From Ophiostoma sp. CBS 140.51 (taxonomy: Eukaryota; Ascomycota; Sordariomycetes; Ophiostomatales; Ophiostomataceae): DNA of 64,000 bases. Position numbers and translations under genes: made by a program. Position 1 is the first letter of the stretch, and each line of letters starts with the position of its first letter. Location: positions 1 through 64,000 of the forward strand of contig JANSLP010000149.1 of NCBI GenBank assembly GCA_029298735.1, written 5' to 3'. The notes under the pieces were generated by a model, which made no database searches, was not told the origin of the DNA, and saw only the letters and a program-made list of their open reading frames with translations. Below are positions 26,162 to 38,100 of this stretch, one piece after another.

Positions 26162-28009
26162 ATGGCCGCCTTTTCAACCTCTTTTCGTCGCCGGCAAGCG
26201 CAAGCATCGACGTCAACGTCAACCTCGACCGCCACAGCAACGGGCGACATCCGGCCACGACTCGGCGAGTCAGTGCTACCCTCACAGACGTCGTCCCAGC
26301 GCCACCCGCGCCGCGGACCTCTGCCGTCTCTTCAAACATCACCACAGCCGCCAACGCCAAAATCGCAGTCTTCATCCACGTCGTCCACCTCCTTCTTTGG
26401 CTCTCAGCTCGGCGGTCAGTCCGTCATAAACTACTCCTACACCGACTTGCCCTGGAAGCTGTTGGCCTACGACATTTACCACTCCTTTCGGCTTGCCTGG
26501 GCCCTGCCCTACATTGTTTGGCCGGTCACGCCCGCCGACTCGGGTCCCCTAGCCGAGCTGAGCCCCACGCTTGCCAACGTCTGGTGCATCGCCGTGCATG
26601 CCGTGCTGGCCGTGCTGCAGCTTGTATTTCTCGTCGGGCTGGTCCCGGCTGCGTGTCTGCTGCCAGTCTGGGCTGCCGCTGGACTGGTGCTTGCCTGCTT
26701 GGGTGTCAACCAACTGTTGTGCACAGTCTTTTTGAACGGCATCGGCGGCCAAATTGAGTACCATTCACGGCCCGAGTGTGCGCCCGTCCTGCCCGAGCAT
26801 GCCCACGAGCAGTGGGTGTTTCTCAACGGTGTCGCTGTCGGCCAGCACTGGATGCAGAACAACCTGGACCGGCTCGCGTTGACCTTTAAGCGGCCCATTC
26901 TCGGTATACACAACAAGACGTAGGCCACCACATCGAGCAGTCTTTTTATTCATATTCAGTGCTAACTCTGCAGGTCCGGCATTCTGTTCGACGTCATTGA
27001 GTGCCTCATCCAGCGCAACTACACATACGCTACGCGCGATGTTCGTGTCTGCTACAGCATTCTCAAGGAAAAGCTGTACCGCCACGACATTACCAAGGTC
27101 GTCTTTATCCTGCACTCCCAGGGCGGCATCGAGGGCGGTCTCGTGCTCGACTGGCTGCTGCAAGAACTGCCACAGGACTTGCTGGCCAAGCTCGAAGTCT
27201 ACACGTTTGGTAACGCCGCCAACCACTTTAACAACCCGCACCGAACAGTCGATGCCCAGAACAGAGAAGTTGCCGCTTTTGGGCCGACCTACGCAGAGCC
27301 GGAGACGGCTAGACACAAGCCGTCGTCGTCGTCCACGACGGACAACAACACTCCCGTCATCCCAGTGACCACCCACCGCACACCTTTCCTGGTGGCCGAG
27401 TCATCTGCTACCCGCCCTGCCGCTTTAACCGGCCAGGCCATCGGCCACATTGAGCACTACGCCCACACCAGCGACTTTGTCGCCCTCTGGGGCGTTTTGC
27501 ACTTTGTCAGCTCCGTGCCTAAGACGCGGTCTATGCCCCGCTTCTTGGGGAGAGTGTTTGCCCGCAACTCTCCTCGTGGCGGCCACCAGTTCTGCCAGCA
27601 CTATCTGGACGGCATGTTTCCCTTGGCCCGTCATCCGACCACCAACGCCGTTATTGGCTGTGCCGAGACGGGCAACGAGTTTATGGAGAGCGAGGTCGAG
27701 GTCGGCCGCGATGGAGACGAGAGTGCAGTCGTGCATGAGGCGTTTGAGCGGAGCTGGCTGGCTGCACTGGGCAATGGTGATAGTGTCGATGTGAACGGAG
27801 TAAACGGGACGAACGGCACCAACGGAGTGAGTGGCGAGAACGCCCCCTCGCTGGTCGAAATCCATGCCAATAGTCCCATTCTGGCACGCCAGGCCTCACA
27901 CCCGCGCGCCGTCAAAGTCAAAGATGTCAGCCGGCTGTGGCTGTACCGCAACGGGAAGAGTTCGGATGATGGGTTTACGCGTGGACTAAGTCGGTTCTCG
28001 ACAATGTAA
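26162..28009 (+). CDS. Membrane-anchored alpha/beta-hydrolase-like (lipase-like) protein
   Basis: Two exons, 26162-26919 and 26974-28009, encode 597 residues. The 54-base intron has a GTAGGC donor, a GCTAAC branch point and a CTGCAG acceptor, and interrupts a Thr codon. The first 85 residues are Ser/Thr-rich. Hydrophobic segments follow at about residues 100-120, 143-168 and 170-195, so the protein is probably membrane bound. Exon 2 opens with SGILFDVIECLIQR and carries the nucleophile-elbow-like motif LHSQGG around residues 299-304 (Ser301 the likely nucleophile; the usual first Gly is replaced by His), then TFGNAANHF and, later, HIEHYAHTSDFVALWGVLHF, which may supply the acid and His of a triad. 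I recall this as a conserved fungal family; substrate unknown, possibly a lipid. The 3' end is convergent with the next gene, 160 bases apart. Confidence 0.85.
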
Positions 28010-28168
28010 AGCTGTTTGGACTTAACACACAGCATACTTTTGGATCGCATTTTTGGATACCCTATGCACTTTCTAGTTTGTACCTCGGATATCGTTTGAG
28101 ATTTGGATATTAAGCATATTTGGATATCATTGCATATAAATGAACTATTAACATTCATCACCGCCCAC

Positions 28169-29391
28169 TCACCCCTTGAACGGCACCATCCGCCGGTACG
28201 TCCAGATGCCTTGCTCCGTCGACACTTTGTCGTAACCCAGCACGCCCTCAACGAAAGCCAGCACCATGGCCGGGTTGAACTCAAAGATGTTGTTCTTCTC
28301 CGACGACAGCGTCACCTGGTCGTGCATCGGGCTCGAGCCCCAGCACGACTGGTTGTACTGCACCTCGACCGCGGGGGGATTGCGAGAGTCCTGGTGGTTA
28401 AGCCGGCACCACCGCTTCATGTACTCGCCCAGCAGACGCAGCGACGGGCTGTGGCTGCCCTGGATGACAATCTTCTTTTTGCCGTAGTCGGCCACGATCA
28501 GATGGTATGGCGGGCGCAAGAAGAGCTCGTCTGGCCGCGGCAGCGACTCCAAGGAAGGCAAGTACTCCAGCTTGGGGATGGTTGCCTCCGGTGCAGAGGC
28601 CGTTGCCGTTGCAGGCGCGTATGATGTTGGTGCTGGTGCTTCGACGACAGCCGCCTTTCCCGTCGCGGCGTCCATCTCGACATCTGCCCAGTCGTCACCA
28701 CCACCCGCCGCCGCCGAAGTAGCAGCAGCAGACCGCACCGCCAGGCTCGGCGCCGGCTTTTTCTCCTTGAAGCAGTCCAACAGCCCGCCCCGGTACACCG
28801 CCGCAAACTCTCCGGGCACAGTGACCGCCCGCTTGTGCGGCAAGTACAGCAGGAACGACGACCGATCTTCGGACCACGATGTACCGGGTTCCGTCACGAT
28901 GGGAAGCGTCGCATCCGATCCTGTCACCGTCACAAACAGCCGCAGGCCAATGTGTGGCTCTAGTCGGTCCACCAGCGTCTCGGCCCACTCCTGCTGCGCC
29001 GCGTCGGCATTGTCTGCCCCTTCCAATAACTCGGTAAACACCTTGCACCACAGCTCAACACACCCCGCCACCGCCGTGGCCAGCGACTGCTTGTCCGGAT
29101 AGACCTTGTCGAGGTCGCCCAGCAGCTGGAGCCATTCTGGGTCAATCCTGATTGAGTAGCCCAACACCTTTTTGAGGTTCTCACGGGCGACCTGAACGGA
29201 CGACGTCTCCTTCTCCCAGTAGTCGCGGATGGCCACCTGGAGCTTGAGGGGGCTAAGAATACAAAGGCGGGGTCAGCATGTGTCCATTGTGGGAAGTTAT
29301 CACGGACAAGAAGGTGAGAATCCCCTCGCTTGCTGTTTCCTTTCTTATCAAATCTCCTTCACATCCTGTTTACTCACATTTTGCCTGCCAT
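28169..29391 (-). CDS. Conserved fungal hypothetical protein with a 14-base first coding exon
   Basis: The best model joins exon 1 (29391-29378, ATG plus 11 bases) to exon 2 (29252-28169) across a 125-base intron with a GTGAGT donor and a TTCTTAG acceptor. The product, 365 residues, begins MAGKIPLKLQVAIRDYWEKE. Without the first exon the frame has only a GTG at its start, which supports the splice. The N-terminal 110 residues are helical and Leu/Trp-rich. A middle block (WSEDRSSFLLYLPHKRAVTV) is followed by an Ala/Pro-rich linker, and the C-terminal 120 residues look folded (PYHLIVADYGKKKIVIQGSH; GIWTYRRMVPFKG). No signal peptide or membrane segment is seen. I do not recognise the function; the shape suggests a soluble conserved protein. 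Confidence 0.8.
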
Positions 29392-32300
29392 TTTGATGGT
29401 AGATCAACAGGGTGCAGAATGGTTCCGACGAGTCTTCTGTTCACAGAAACTCTCTACGCCAAGTGAAGCCGTTGAAGAGGGGGGAAAGAAGGTTGATGGA
29501 AAGTGGAGAGAGCTGAAGAGCTGAAGAAGGACAGCAAAAATGGAGAATAGACTTTCAGGAAGAAAGCGATCTCCCGTTCGGCTTTGTAGCGGGAATGCAA
29601 CCCTTTAAAAAGGCTGAGGCAAAACCGTCCCAACTTTTCGCCAATACTGATTATCTCGCAAAACTGCAAGGCTGATACTCATCCACAACGAAATTAAGGG
29701 TCTTCGAGGCTGCCTTGGAAAGGGGAATCGATCTCGGTTCGCTGCCTTGTCCCTCGGAAGATTTTCTTGTTCTGAGGCTGAGGTAATCAGTGCCGAGCGT
29801 GTACTTCAATTACTCTGAATATCGATACCTCGAGAAGCTTACGAAAACAAAACAGGCCTCAGAAACTCAGCAACGAGATGTCCTTCTACTCCGTACTTTT
29901 CGCCTTTTAGCTTTTGGGTTGCCCCTTTTTCATCCCATCCTCCAGACCCCCATTCCCCTCACTTTCGTTTCTTTTTCTTCGGACAGTTTCCATTGCAAAA
30001 CTCAAAAAGCAAGACCACGAAACCTTTTCTTTCTAGGCCGCAGGCAGTTTCGCTGTTGCTGTCATGCAGACTCAAGTCCCACTTCCAGCCGCAGCAAACT
30101 GATAAGAAACGACTCGCTGTCAACCTTTCGCACTTCTCATCCCCTGACACACACACCATCACCATGAAGCTTCCAACCTTCGGCGTTGGATAGCGCGGAG
30201 CTAAAGTAGGGAGAAGCGACCATTACGCGAGAGCTACTTTCAACTGCGCCAGCTCCAATTTTCCGTTGTCCTTTCTTCTCCTTCTTTGTCAACGAGACAC
30301 GAATCAGGGTCAGATTCACGAAACGAGGCGTGTTTTTATCTTAAATAATTTTGTGGAACTTTCCGTTGGGGAAGAGATTGATAAAGTCGAAAAGGAAGAG
30401 GCATTACTCACAAGAAGGATGGAATGTGATGAGAAGGAGGCAGAAAGAGGAAAAGGGGGGAAAGAATGGCCAACGAAAAGAAGCAACAAAAAGAAGCAAC
30501 GAAAAGGGGGCGCAAACATCGTGGGCTACGATCTAGGCGTTTTGTTGTTCAGGCAGATGGCCTCATTCGAAAAAGCCATGTTCTCGATTTTCGACTTCCG
30601 ACGTCTCTCTCGATCCTTCTGGTGCTACACGCCACAAAAAAACTCAAACAGCAAAAAAGCAAAAGGTCGACAACGAAAAGCAACAAAAAGTGACAAAACT
30701 ACACACATATCATGCACACATGCATACGGATGCACACATCTGCACACCCCTGGCAAGGCGGCCGGCAAGGCACTCCAACGACAAGGCGGAACTGGACTCT
30801 CCCAGATGGTGGTGAAGAAGAAAACCCAGCCAGAGGTGTGGAGGTGGGGGAAGCTGTCGTCGACCCACGCAGAAGCCAATCAATCAATTCCAGGCAGGGT
30901 TCGGTTGCCGTCCGTCCTTCTAGGATCTCTTCTCTTTTCGACCGTCTTTTCGACCCTCGACCTTCTTTTCTCCCCCTGTTATTTACGACTATCTTCTCTC
31001 GGGATCTGAGATCTCTTGTCCGTCTTGGTCTCTTTTTTTTTTGGCTGCCCCTCCCTGAAGCTGTGGTTTCCCCCCTGCTCTCATCCTGATTCCTGCCGTC
31101 TCGCCTTTTTTCTCCCTCCCTCTTCAGCTGCCGAGTTTCGTTCTCAGCCTTGACGACCAGGGTGAAAAGACCCCGACCTAGACCACGGCCCGTAAGCTTA
31201 TTGCTCTCATGAACCTCGATGTATGGGTGCCCTTTCGTCTCATGCACTTGTCGTGTTACATCAATGCTGCGTCGTCTGGCTTTTTTTTTCCTTCCCTTTT
31301 TGTTTGCTGTTGCAGTATTGAACACACATGCTGTCCTCAGAAAGGGAAACCAAAAACACCATTACGTCAAAGGTCGACACCAAGGTTCAACAAAGTTAAA
31401 ACTGCGCCTCGCTTGGCTGGGTGGTCTAGCGAGAAGTCAATTACCACCATCTTCCCCAAAAAGCCAAAAAAAGGGGGACCGTTCGCTAAGGCACGCCGGC
31501 AGGCACAACGACAGAAGCTCAAAGATGCAAAGAACAGCCCCAAACTTTCCCCCAAAGAGTGCTAGCCAGGAATACCGAACCCCGCCATTCTTTTTCTTTT
31601 ACTCTTTCCTATGGCGCTAAACCGTTGCACGTTGCCTGTTGGCGTTGTCTATCGTTGCCTGTCTGTCGTTGGCCGGTGTGTCGGTCGCCTTTTCTTTCCG
31701 CTCCGGGACGCCTCTTTAGGGGGAAAAGAAGAAGAAAAACAAGCTCCGACTACGCCTCCTTAGGCACATGTTTTGCAGGAAAGGGGCTTGTCTGGCAGTT
31801 GTTGTTGCAGAAAAGAAAAGACGGAATTATTCCCCTGTGGCTGTTGACCAGGCCCCCCGACTTTCAGGGACTGACAGTGGCGGTCTGGACCTTTTCTGCT
31901 TGTTTGCTGGCTCTGGTTGGTGGCTGACAGCCAGCCTATTGTGTTACACGGCTCAACCTCTTTTCAACGACACTCTTTCGTGAGTGTCAACAACAATAAC
32001 CTTCTCTCAACAACACCTGTCAACATCATGAACACCAGAACACCAACAAAACTAACCCTCCAGCTAGATACAAGTCAACGCAAGTGGGAATCCTCATGGA
32101 CTGCCGTAATTTCAATTAACTTCTGTCTTCTGTCATTTCTGTCACTTCTTTCACTCTTTTACTCCAAGCGCATCCTGTCTTTCAGGGCCCCCGCATCGTC
32201 GAAGGAGACGTTAGCCTGTCGTTTCACTACACAAGTATGGCTTGCCAAGACAAATGCCAAGAGAAATTTCGAGCAGGGCACAGGGCAGGCATCGCGAAGG

Positions 32301-32753
32301 ATGCAGACTAACACCACACAAAAAACACTGAATACACGCAGAGTACACACGGAGAATGAAGCTTGCGGAGCACCCGGAGGGGTGGCCGACCCTGGTGCCC
32401 TTGAAGTCCATGGAGACTTACGTGTAAGTCGCAGACGATACGAGTACGACAATACAAGGCTGTGGGATGGGAAAAGAAACGAAACGAGCGAGGAAAAAAG
32501 AGGGACACCAGCAAGGTGGCTGTTCTCGTTGACTGAGTAGCGCAACCCAGACAAGATAGTACAAGTAGTCGTCCTTTATGGTACAGCGAGAAAATAAAAC
32601 AGGGCTCAAGAATGTTAAGAAAAAAAAAGAGACAAAGGAAAGGAACGACAACAGTAAACAAAAAAAATAAAACTATACCTAAAAGCACACCGGACTCCTC
32701 GCAATGTAAACTTTTTCAAGCAGAAAATCAGAAACAACCAAGCGCTACCACCA
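29392..32753. other. Intergenic region, 3.4 kb
   Basis: No supportable gene. The longest forward frame (30266-31009, 247 codons) is Lys/Arg/Ser-rich low complexity with no conserved-looking block. The region includes the promoter of the gene at 29391 and the 3' flank of the gene ending at 32754. Purine- and pyrimidine-rich tracts alternate. Confidence 0.65.
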
Positions 32754-35147
32754 CTAACGATTGCGCCTACGCTCTGCCTCACGACGCAAGCCGGTGACAA
32801 ATTCGCACACAATCCACACTACAATAGTAAACATGTATGTTAAAAGCCAAACCGCAATCTGGTCACCCTCCGAGCCTACTGGGATGCCCCAAACAATTAG
32901 GCGAATGACTAAGGCAGTGAACAAAAGCCCGGAAGTGCAAAGCGCTAAGATCACGCGATTTTCAATAACGGTAAGGCCACGAATGTAGTCTGCCACCCAG
33001 CGAGTCAATGGGCAACGGGCAAGGACAGGCCGTAGCTGATGAGCCCCTGTTCTGGCAGCTGAGGGCAGCCCACGAACGAAACGAGCGTAATGCTCGAGAC
33101 TAGAAAAGATGACGGGCCGCAAATCGCCTTGCAGACGGCCCATGTACACATTTGCGTTGTCGAGTGCCACCTCCAGTTCGTGGTGCTGCTCAAACACCCA
33201 TGCTGTTGTAGCACGGGTAGCCTCGTCGTAGAAAGCCATGATTTGGTCGACCGAGATGTGCTGGTGGACAGTGTCGACGACGATGCCAACGACGGTGCCA
33301 ACAATGCCGGTGACGGCGCTGCGAGTGTGGTGGAAAATGGAGTGCAGAGTCTCACGATCCATACCCAGACACAGCGTCCCCGCCACCGTTAACAAAAACA
33401 GAAACAGCAGCTCGCCCTGACTGAACGTGAGTTCGCCCTCATGTATCCGGAGCAGTAACATGAGAAAAGAAACAGCAACCGTGAATATGGCTATGTGAGG
33501 AATACAGCCCGGATCCTGTCTTCTGGGCCCCGCGGGGCTGGGATGAAGATCTGCTGCAGTTGGAGCTGCTGGAGTTGGTGTTCTCGCCACCCACATGGAA
33601 AAAATGCCCCTAAACGGTGTATCCGGCACAGTCCGAGCCCAAGCCAGAGCCTGAGCCTTCAGGAACTCATTTTGAGTGGAGACGATCCGTGCACGTAAAG
33701 ATGGAGGCTCGGGGCGTGGCGAGGCGACACTCTCCATGAGCGGCCCAAACATCCAGTCCCAGTCACCATCGTCGTTGGGATCATTGGTACCCGCTACATT
33801 TGGGGCTTGGGCTTGAACCGCACGATGCCACGGGTTGGTCTTTGCCAGCGGGGGAATTTCTCGAGGAGCACCAGTAAAAGCACGAGGAAGAGAACGAGAA
33901 CGCAAACGCAAACGCAAACGCAAACGCAAGGTTTCCACGTACCACGGGTTGTTGCTCGGGAGCGTTGATGCCCAGGAATAAGGGAACTCGGACTCACTAG
34001 CAGTATCGCTAGAATCCTCGCGAGGTACATCTTCGTCTTCAGCTCCTGCTTCAGCTTCAGCTTCGGAGTCACCGTCTGTGTGCGGACGGCCGTCCCGTCT
34101 GAGCTGAAAGACACCAAAACGGACGTGGGTGATTCTGGGGTCTGCCGGCTCCGGCTGGATTGGTACTGTATTGTACTCAGGGTGGCTGGGATCGAGTAAA
34201 TTTGGAGTGGGAGACCGGCGGGATGAGGATGGTGCAGCAGATTCAGTATATCCAGAAGGCCCTGCATAAGTAGAAGAAGAAGAGCCCTCCTGATCGAGGC
34301 GCCGGCGCTTTTTGGACAATCTCTGCTCATTTTGGCGCACGAATTCCTCAGAGAATGCTCGGATGCCTTCCTCAGAGAGAGTGTTGGGCTCTGGCTCCGG
34401 TTCCGGAAGACTCTGGCTTTGATACATGATTCCTGCCTTGGGATGGAGATGCGAGAGTCGCCCGAATCCAGTAGGGAGACTCAAGTTTTCAAGAGGATTT
34501 CCATAAGCAAAACGATCCATAAAATAATCAGTCATGTTTTGAAGCCTGATATCTCTATTTATCTGCTCGGTCCGTCTGCGAAGATACCGCTGTTTGCGAA
34601 TCACATAGCGCTCCATCGAGCCATCGCTGACGGGGGCAGTGGCGTTGCCACGAGCAGTAGTGTTCTGGCTGGGGCCGGCCTGACGATCAGACTGACCAAA
34701 CTGGTTGTTGATGCTATAGAAGGCAGGAACGGGCAAGGTCGCGTGCACATGGGGCGGAAGCTCACGGTGAGCTGGAACCGGGGTCGGAGGAGGTGTGTGG
34801 GGGATGATCTCGGTATCATCCGCAAGCAGATCCGTGGCGGGAACCGGGAACAGCAGACCAAGACCCTGAGCAGAGCCTTGATCCGGAGCCGGGGCCGCAT
34901 CCTCAGCCGAAGTGGAGGCGAGAGAGGGAGGAGGACCAGGTGACATTGTACGCGAGCTGGCCGCAGACATGGTGGGTGAGGGAGACACCGCGCAGACCAT
35001 CTCAATGGAGCTCATGGAGAGCGCAGATTCCAGAGAGGAGGTGCGCTGGAGAGGCAATCCCGGCTCTACTGGCGACGTCGGCGGCCCGGGCGGGTACTCG
35101 TCCATAAGCTCCTCAAGGTCGTCGTGATAGGGGTTGTGGGAATCCAT
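32754..35147 (-). CDS. Large orphan membrane protein with disordered N-terminus
   Basis: One uninterrupted frame encodes 797 residues starting MDSHNPYHDDLEELMDEYPP. The first 540 residues are Pro/Ser/Glu/Arg-rich and look disordered, with a Leu-Arg repeat (LRLRLRLRLRSRS) around residue 410 encoded by a hexanucleotide repeat. The C-terminal third contains strongly hydrophobic segments: HIAIFTVAVSFLMLLLRI and LLFLFLLTVAGTLCLGM at roughly residues 555-605, a weaker Gly/Val-rich segment near 620, and two more near the end (VILALCTSGLLFTALVIRLIV; WLLTYMFTIVVWIVCEFV), followed by a basic tail (RREAERRRNR). I predict four or five membrane spans with a long cytosolic N-terminus. No family is recognised; it may be lineage-specific. 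The long intact frame argues that it is a real gene. Confidence 0.7.
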   Translation of the reverse strand: MDSHNPYHDDLEELMDEYPPGPPTSPVEPGLPLQRTSSLESALSMSSIEMVCAVSPSPTMSAASSRTMSPGPPPSLASTSAEDAAPAPDQGSAQGLGLLFPVPATDLLADDTEIIPHTPPPTPVPAHRELPPHVHATLPVPAFYSINNQFGQSDRQAGPSQNTTARGNATAPVSDGSMERYVIRKQRYLRRRTEQINRDIRLQNMTDYFMDRFAYGNPLENLSLPTGFGRLSHLHPKAGIMYQSQSLPEPEPEPNTLSEEGIRAFSEEFVRQNEQRLSKKRRRLDQEGSSSSTYAGPSGYTESAAPSSSRRSPTPNLLDPSHPEYNTVPIQPEPADPRITHVRFGVFQLRRDGRPHTDGDSEAEAEAGAEDEDVPREDSSDTASESEFPYSWASTLPSNNPWYVETLRLRLRLRLRSRSLPRAFTGAPREIPPLAKTNPWHRAVQAQAPNVAGTNDPNDDGDWDWMFGPLMESVASPRPEPPSLRARIVSTQNEFLKAQALAWARTVPDTPFRGIFSMWVARTPTPAAPTAADLHPSPAGPRRQDPGCIPHIAIFTVAVSFLMLLLRIHEGELTFSQGELLFLFLLTVAGTLCLGMDRETLHSIFHHTRSAVTGIVGTVVGIVVDTVHQHISVDQIMAFYDEATRATTAWVFEQHHELEVALDNANVYMGRLQGDLRPVIFSSLEHYARFVRGLPSAARTGAHQLRPVLARCPLTRWVADYIRGLTVIENRVILALCTSGLLFTALVIRLIVWGIPVGSEGDQIAVWLLTYMFTIVVWIVCEFVTGLRREAERRRNR
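33901..33930. repeat. CGCAAA hexanucleotide repeat inside the orphan membrane-protein gene
   Basis: Four CGCAAA units and one CGCAAG unit in tandem. On the minus strand they encode alternating Leu and Arg. Hexamer slippage here would keep the reading frame. Confidence 0.85.
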
Positions 35148-38100
35148 ATCGAATGTTATATAGTGAAAATATTAAAAACAATAAAGAGTAGTAGATAGTG
35201 AGGACCAAATGAAAGTAGCTGATATTGGAGTAAAGAGATTTCCAAAAGTGACTTGGGGTTCTTGTAGGTGAAAAGGGAGTGTTTTGACGGAAGAAAGAAA
35301 GAGAAAAATGGGAGGGAGCGAGAGAGAGACGAGTATCTTAAGGACAGTAAGGGAAGGGTTTTGAACGATTTTTACGTCTCATTTTTCTTTTTCTTTTATT
35401 CTGTGCGCGCTGACAAGAGAACACCAGCACACACAATATTTTCGACGAGAAAGGTGCGAACGAGAAGGCATCCTTGCTGAGGAAGGGACGAGCGAGACAA
35501 TTTTTCCCGAGGTCATGACGTTGGCACGCGTAACGAGAGGAGGTAAAGGTGAACAGTTCTTCGGAGTAACTGTATCACCAACACTGAATACTATGGGAGT
35601 GTCACTGAGAAAATAGATCCATGCAAGTCGATGATACAACGGCAGTCGCAATTATAAGGTATATGATTGAAAAAAGTGACTTTTCGATGCCGACATCAAA
35701 CATTAGTAGATGCGAAGATACATTGGCTATAAGCATTTATGTCATTGGTTATTGTGAGCATGCTTGGGAACGATGCACAACATTTTTGATGTGGAAGGTT
35801 GTTAGATAATTGTGTTGGTTCAAGGTGCCCCTATTTCTGAGGTTCTCGTAAGGCTGTAAGGAGTCGATGTTTACTAATTACTAAATAGGGCGATTTCCCC
35901 ACTTTTCTAGTACCTTTTTTTTTTTTTCTTTTTTGCTGCCATACGCACAAACTCTCTCTACTTCTCCAAACTTCTCCTCATATACATTCTCCAAGTGTCA
36001 AAAAAGTTTCTCCAAGTGCTGTAATTGCATTACCGCCAATGAGAAGGCAATGTCGTCAGTATGACTATGAGCTAGAAGCTTTTTGATGGCCGTTATCGAG
36101 GGACGCACTGATTTGGCATATCGCACTGTGCAGTTTTGCGTGGAAAACACAACCTCGCGTGACTTCCAGAAATTTTCAAGTTCCTGTTGGTTGGAAATAT
36201 TATAACTAACCCAACAACATATCTACAATTCTGTGGCTTCCAACTCGATGCTGTTTGATTCCTCAAATTGGAGGAAACGGGAGCACAAACATGAGACAAA
36301 AACAGTAAAACAAAGAAAAGAAAGTCGTAGTTTCTGCTCAAAGATTCAGCGTGCTACAAGTTTGTGCAGGAACACAAAAAATTTCCAAAAGAGAAAAAAA
36401 AACAGCCGAGGCAGATAAGGATAGATGACGAAATGTCGTCTTCTGTGTTGTTTGAAATATTCGTTTTCCTGTTTCTGATCCACTTCCTAACTCTCTTAAT
36501 CCTAGTGAATATAGAAAAGAGTCATTGGGAGTCTAAAAGTGATGGAATCGACGTCTGGATTTTACGGCACGTGAAAATCTTCACAAGTGGTATTGCTGTA
36601 TGCTTTTCCCAACCCTTTTTGTTTCAAATTTCATCAAGGTTGACGACGTCGTTGATACTCTGTCTCATGGATACGAGTCTTTCCGATGAATAACAGTTTC
36701 TGGTAGCTCGGTGGATTTGTTCGAACGAAAAAAAAAAAAACCCTTCCACCTCCTATTCGCCTTTCGGTAACCTCCTCCGCTTTATATTCCAGCTTCAAGC
36801 CGTAGTTGAAGCTATGGGGCAAGAATAATCTGGGGATTTGATAGGCTGTAGACGTCGACCAGACGGGCTACAGTCGGGTCCCGGCACTGAAAGTGAAGAG
36901 GAGAGAATTGAGACGAAAGAGCTAGGGAGTGGGCCAATAGCAATACGGGGTCTCCGCATTCCCTTTTACTTTCGTCTCGGCCTGCACGAAGTGATCGGTT
37001 ACGAGTCTGGGGAAAATTCCCCGAGGATAAAGGGCAGATGTTAGAGGAGAGAGATAGCTGGAATGCCACCGAAATGAAGACGAAACACCCACCCCCCGAA
37101 AAGCCAAGACGAGGAGAAAAGGAGAATACTTTACAGTAGAGAGAAAGTGGAAGATTAGCATGCCAAGACAATAATGTTCCTAGTGACGCGACGTTGGCCA
37201 CGCTTCCGAGAGATCTCTACCGGAGATCTGACTTCCCCAGACCCCAACTTCTCTCTTTTTTTCGCATCTATTCTTTTGCCAATCTACCCGTCTTTCCGCT
37301 GCTTGGCACAAAACTGATATGTTCAAGAGATACTAAGCAAAGAAGTTATACAACTCAGTGCAAAGATAAGACGTTGTGATTGTGGTGTTTGTTAATACCC
37401 AGGAAAAAAGGCCTCTGCACTACAGCATCCTTCATTCACATCCCATCCCCCCCTTCCGGGTGACGCGTCATCCCATCCATAATAATGAACGTTTACGGCT
37501 TTCGTACACACGTACTCGACTCTCTTTTTTGTTTGACTCGTATGTTAGATAATGCTAGGAGAAATAAGCACAGTGGACAGCATACGATGGTTGTCTCGTA
37601 GACAGGATGAAACAGAGTCTTTCTCAGCAATCTGAATCTCTTTAACCGTGCTACCGCTGTTATCTATACTTCTTACGTATGTATCTTCTTGCTCATCATG
37701 TTTTCTATCTCACGATCATTTTATCTTGGATGAAGGTCACTATCGACTGTCGGCCTTTTCTTTTCCGTATGCGAGTGTATCACCATATTGGGGCTGTTCG
37801 TCCCGTAGACCAGCCGTTATTGCCATATTGTTCTAACGGAGGTGGTATTATTGCACATATTACTGCTCTGTTGAACTTGGTACAACTGTTTCGCTCCCTT
37901 TATCCCGGAATCTTGGCCTTTTCCATGCAAGACACTTGCAACCCTCTTTAGCCGCAAGTGGCGGAGACAGTGCGATAAGAGGAAGATATTGCTGTACAGA
38001 CAGAAAATATAAAGGAAGTAAGATAGAACAACAACTACCAAGAAAAGCCACAAAATGCCAAGACTTTCTAGGAGAATAAAAGAGAAACAAGCAATAGAAC

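Noticed and set aside
30266..31009. 247-codon forward ORF
   Set aside because: Lys/Arg/Ser-rich low complexity, no conserved-looking block, and composition like the surrounding noncoding DNA.
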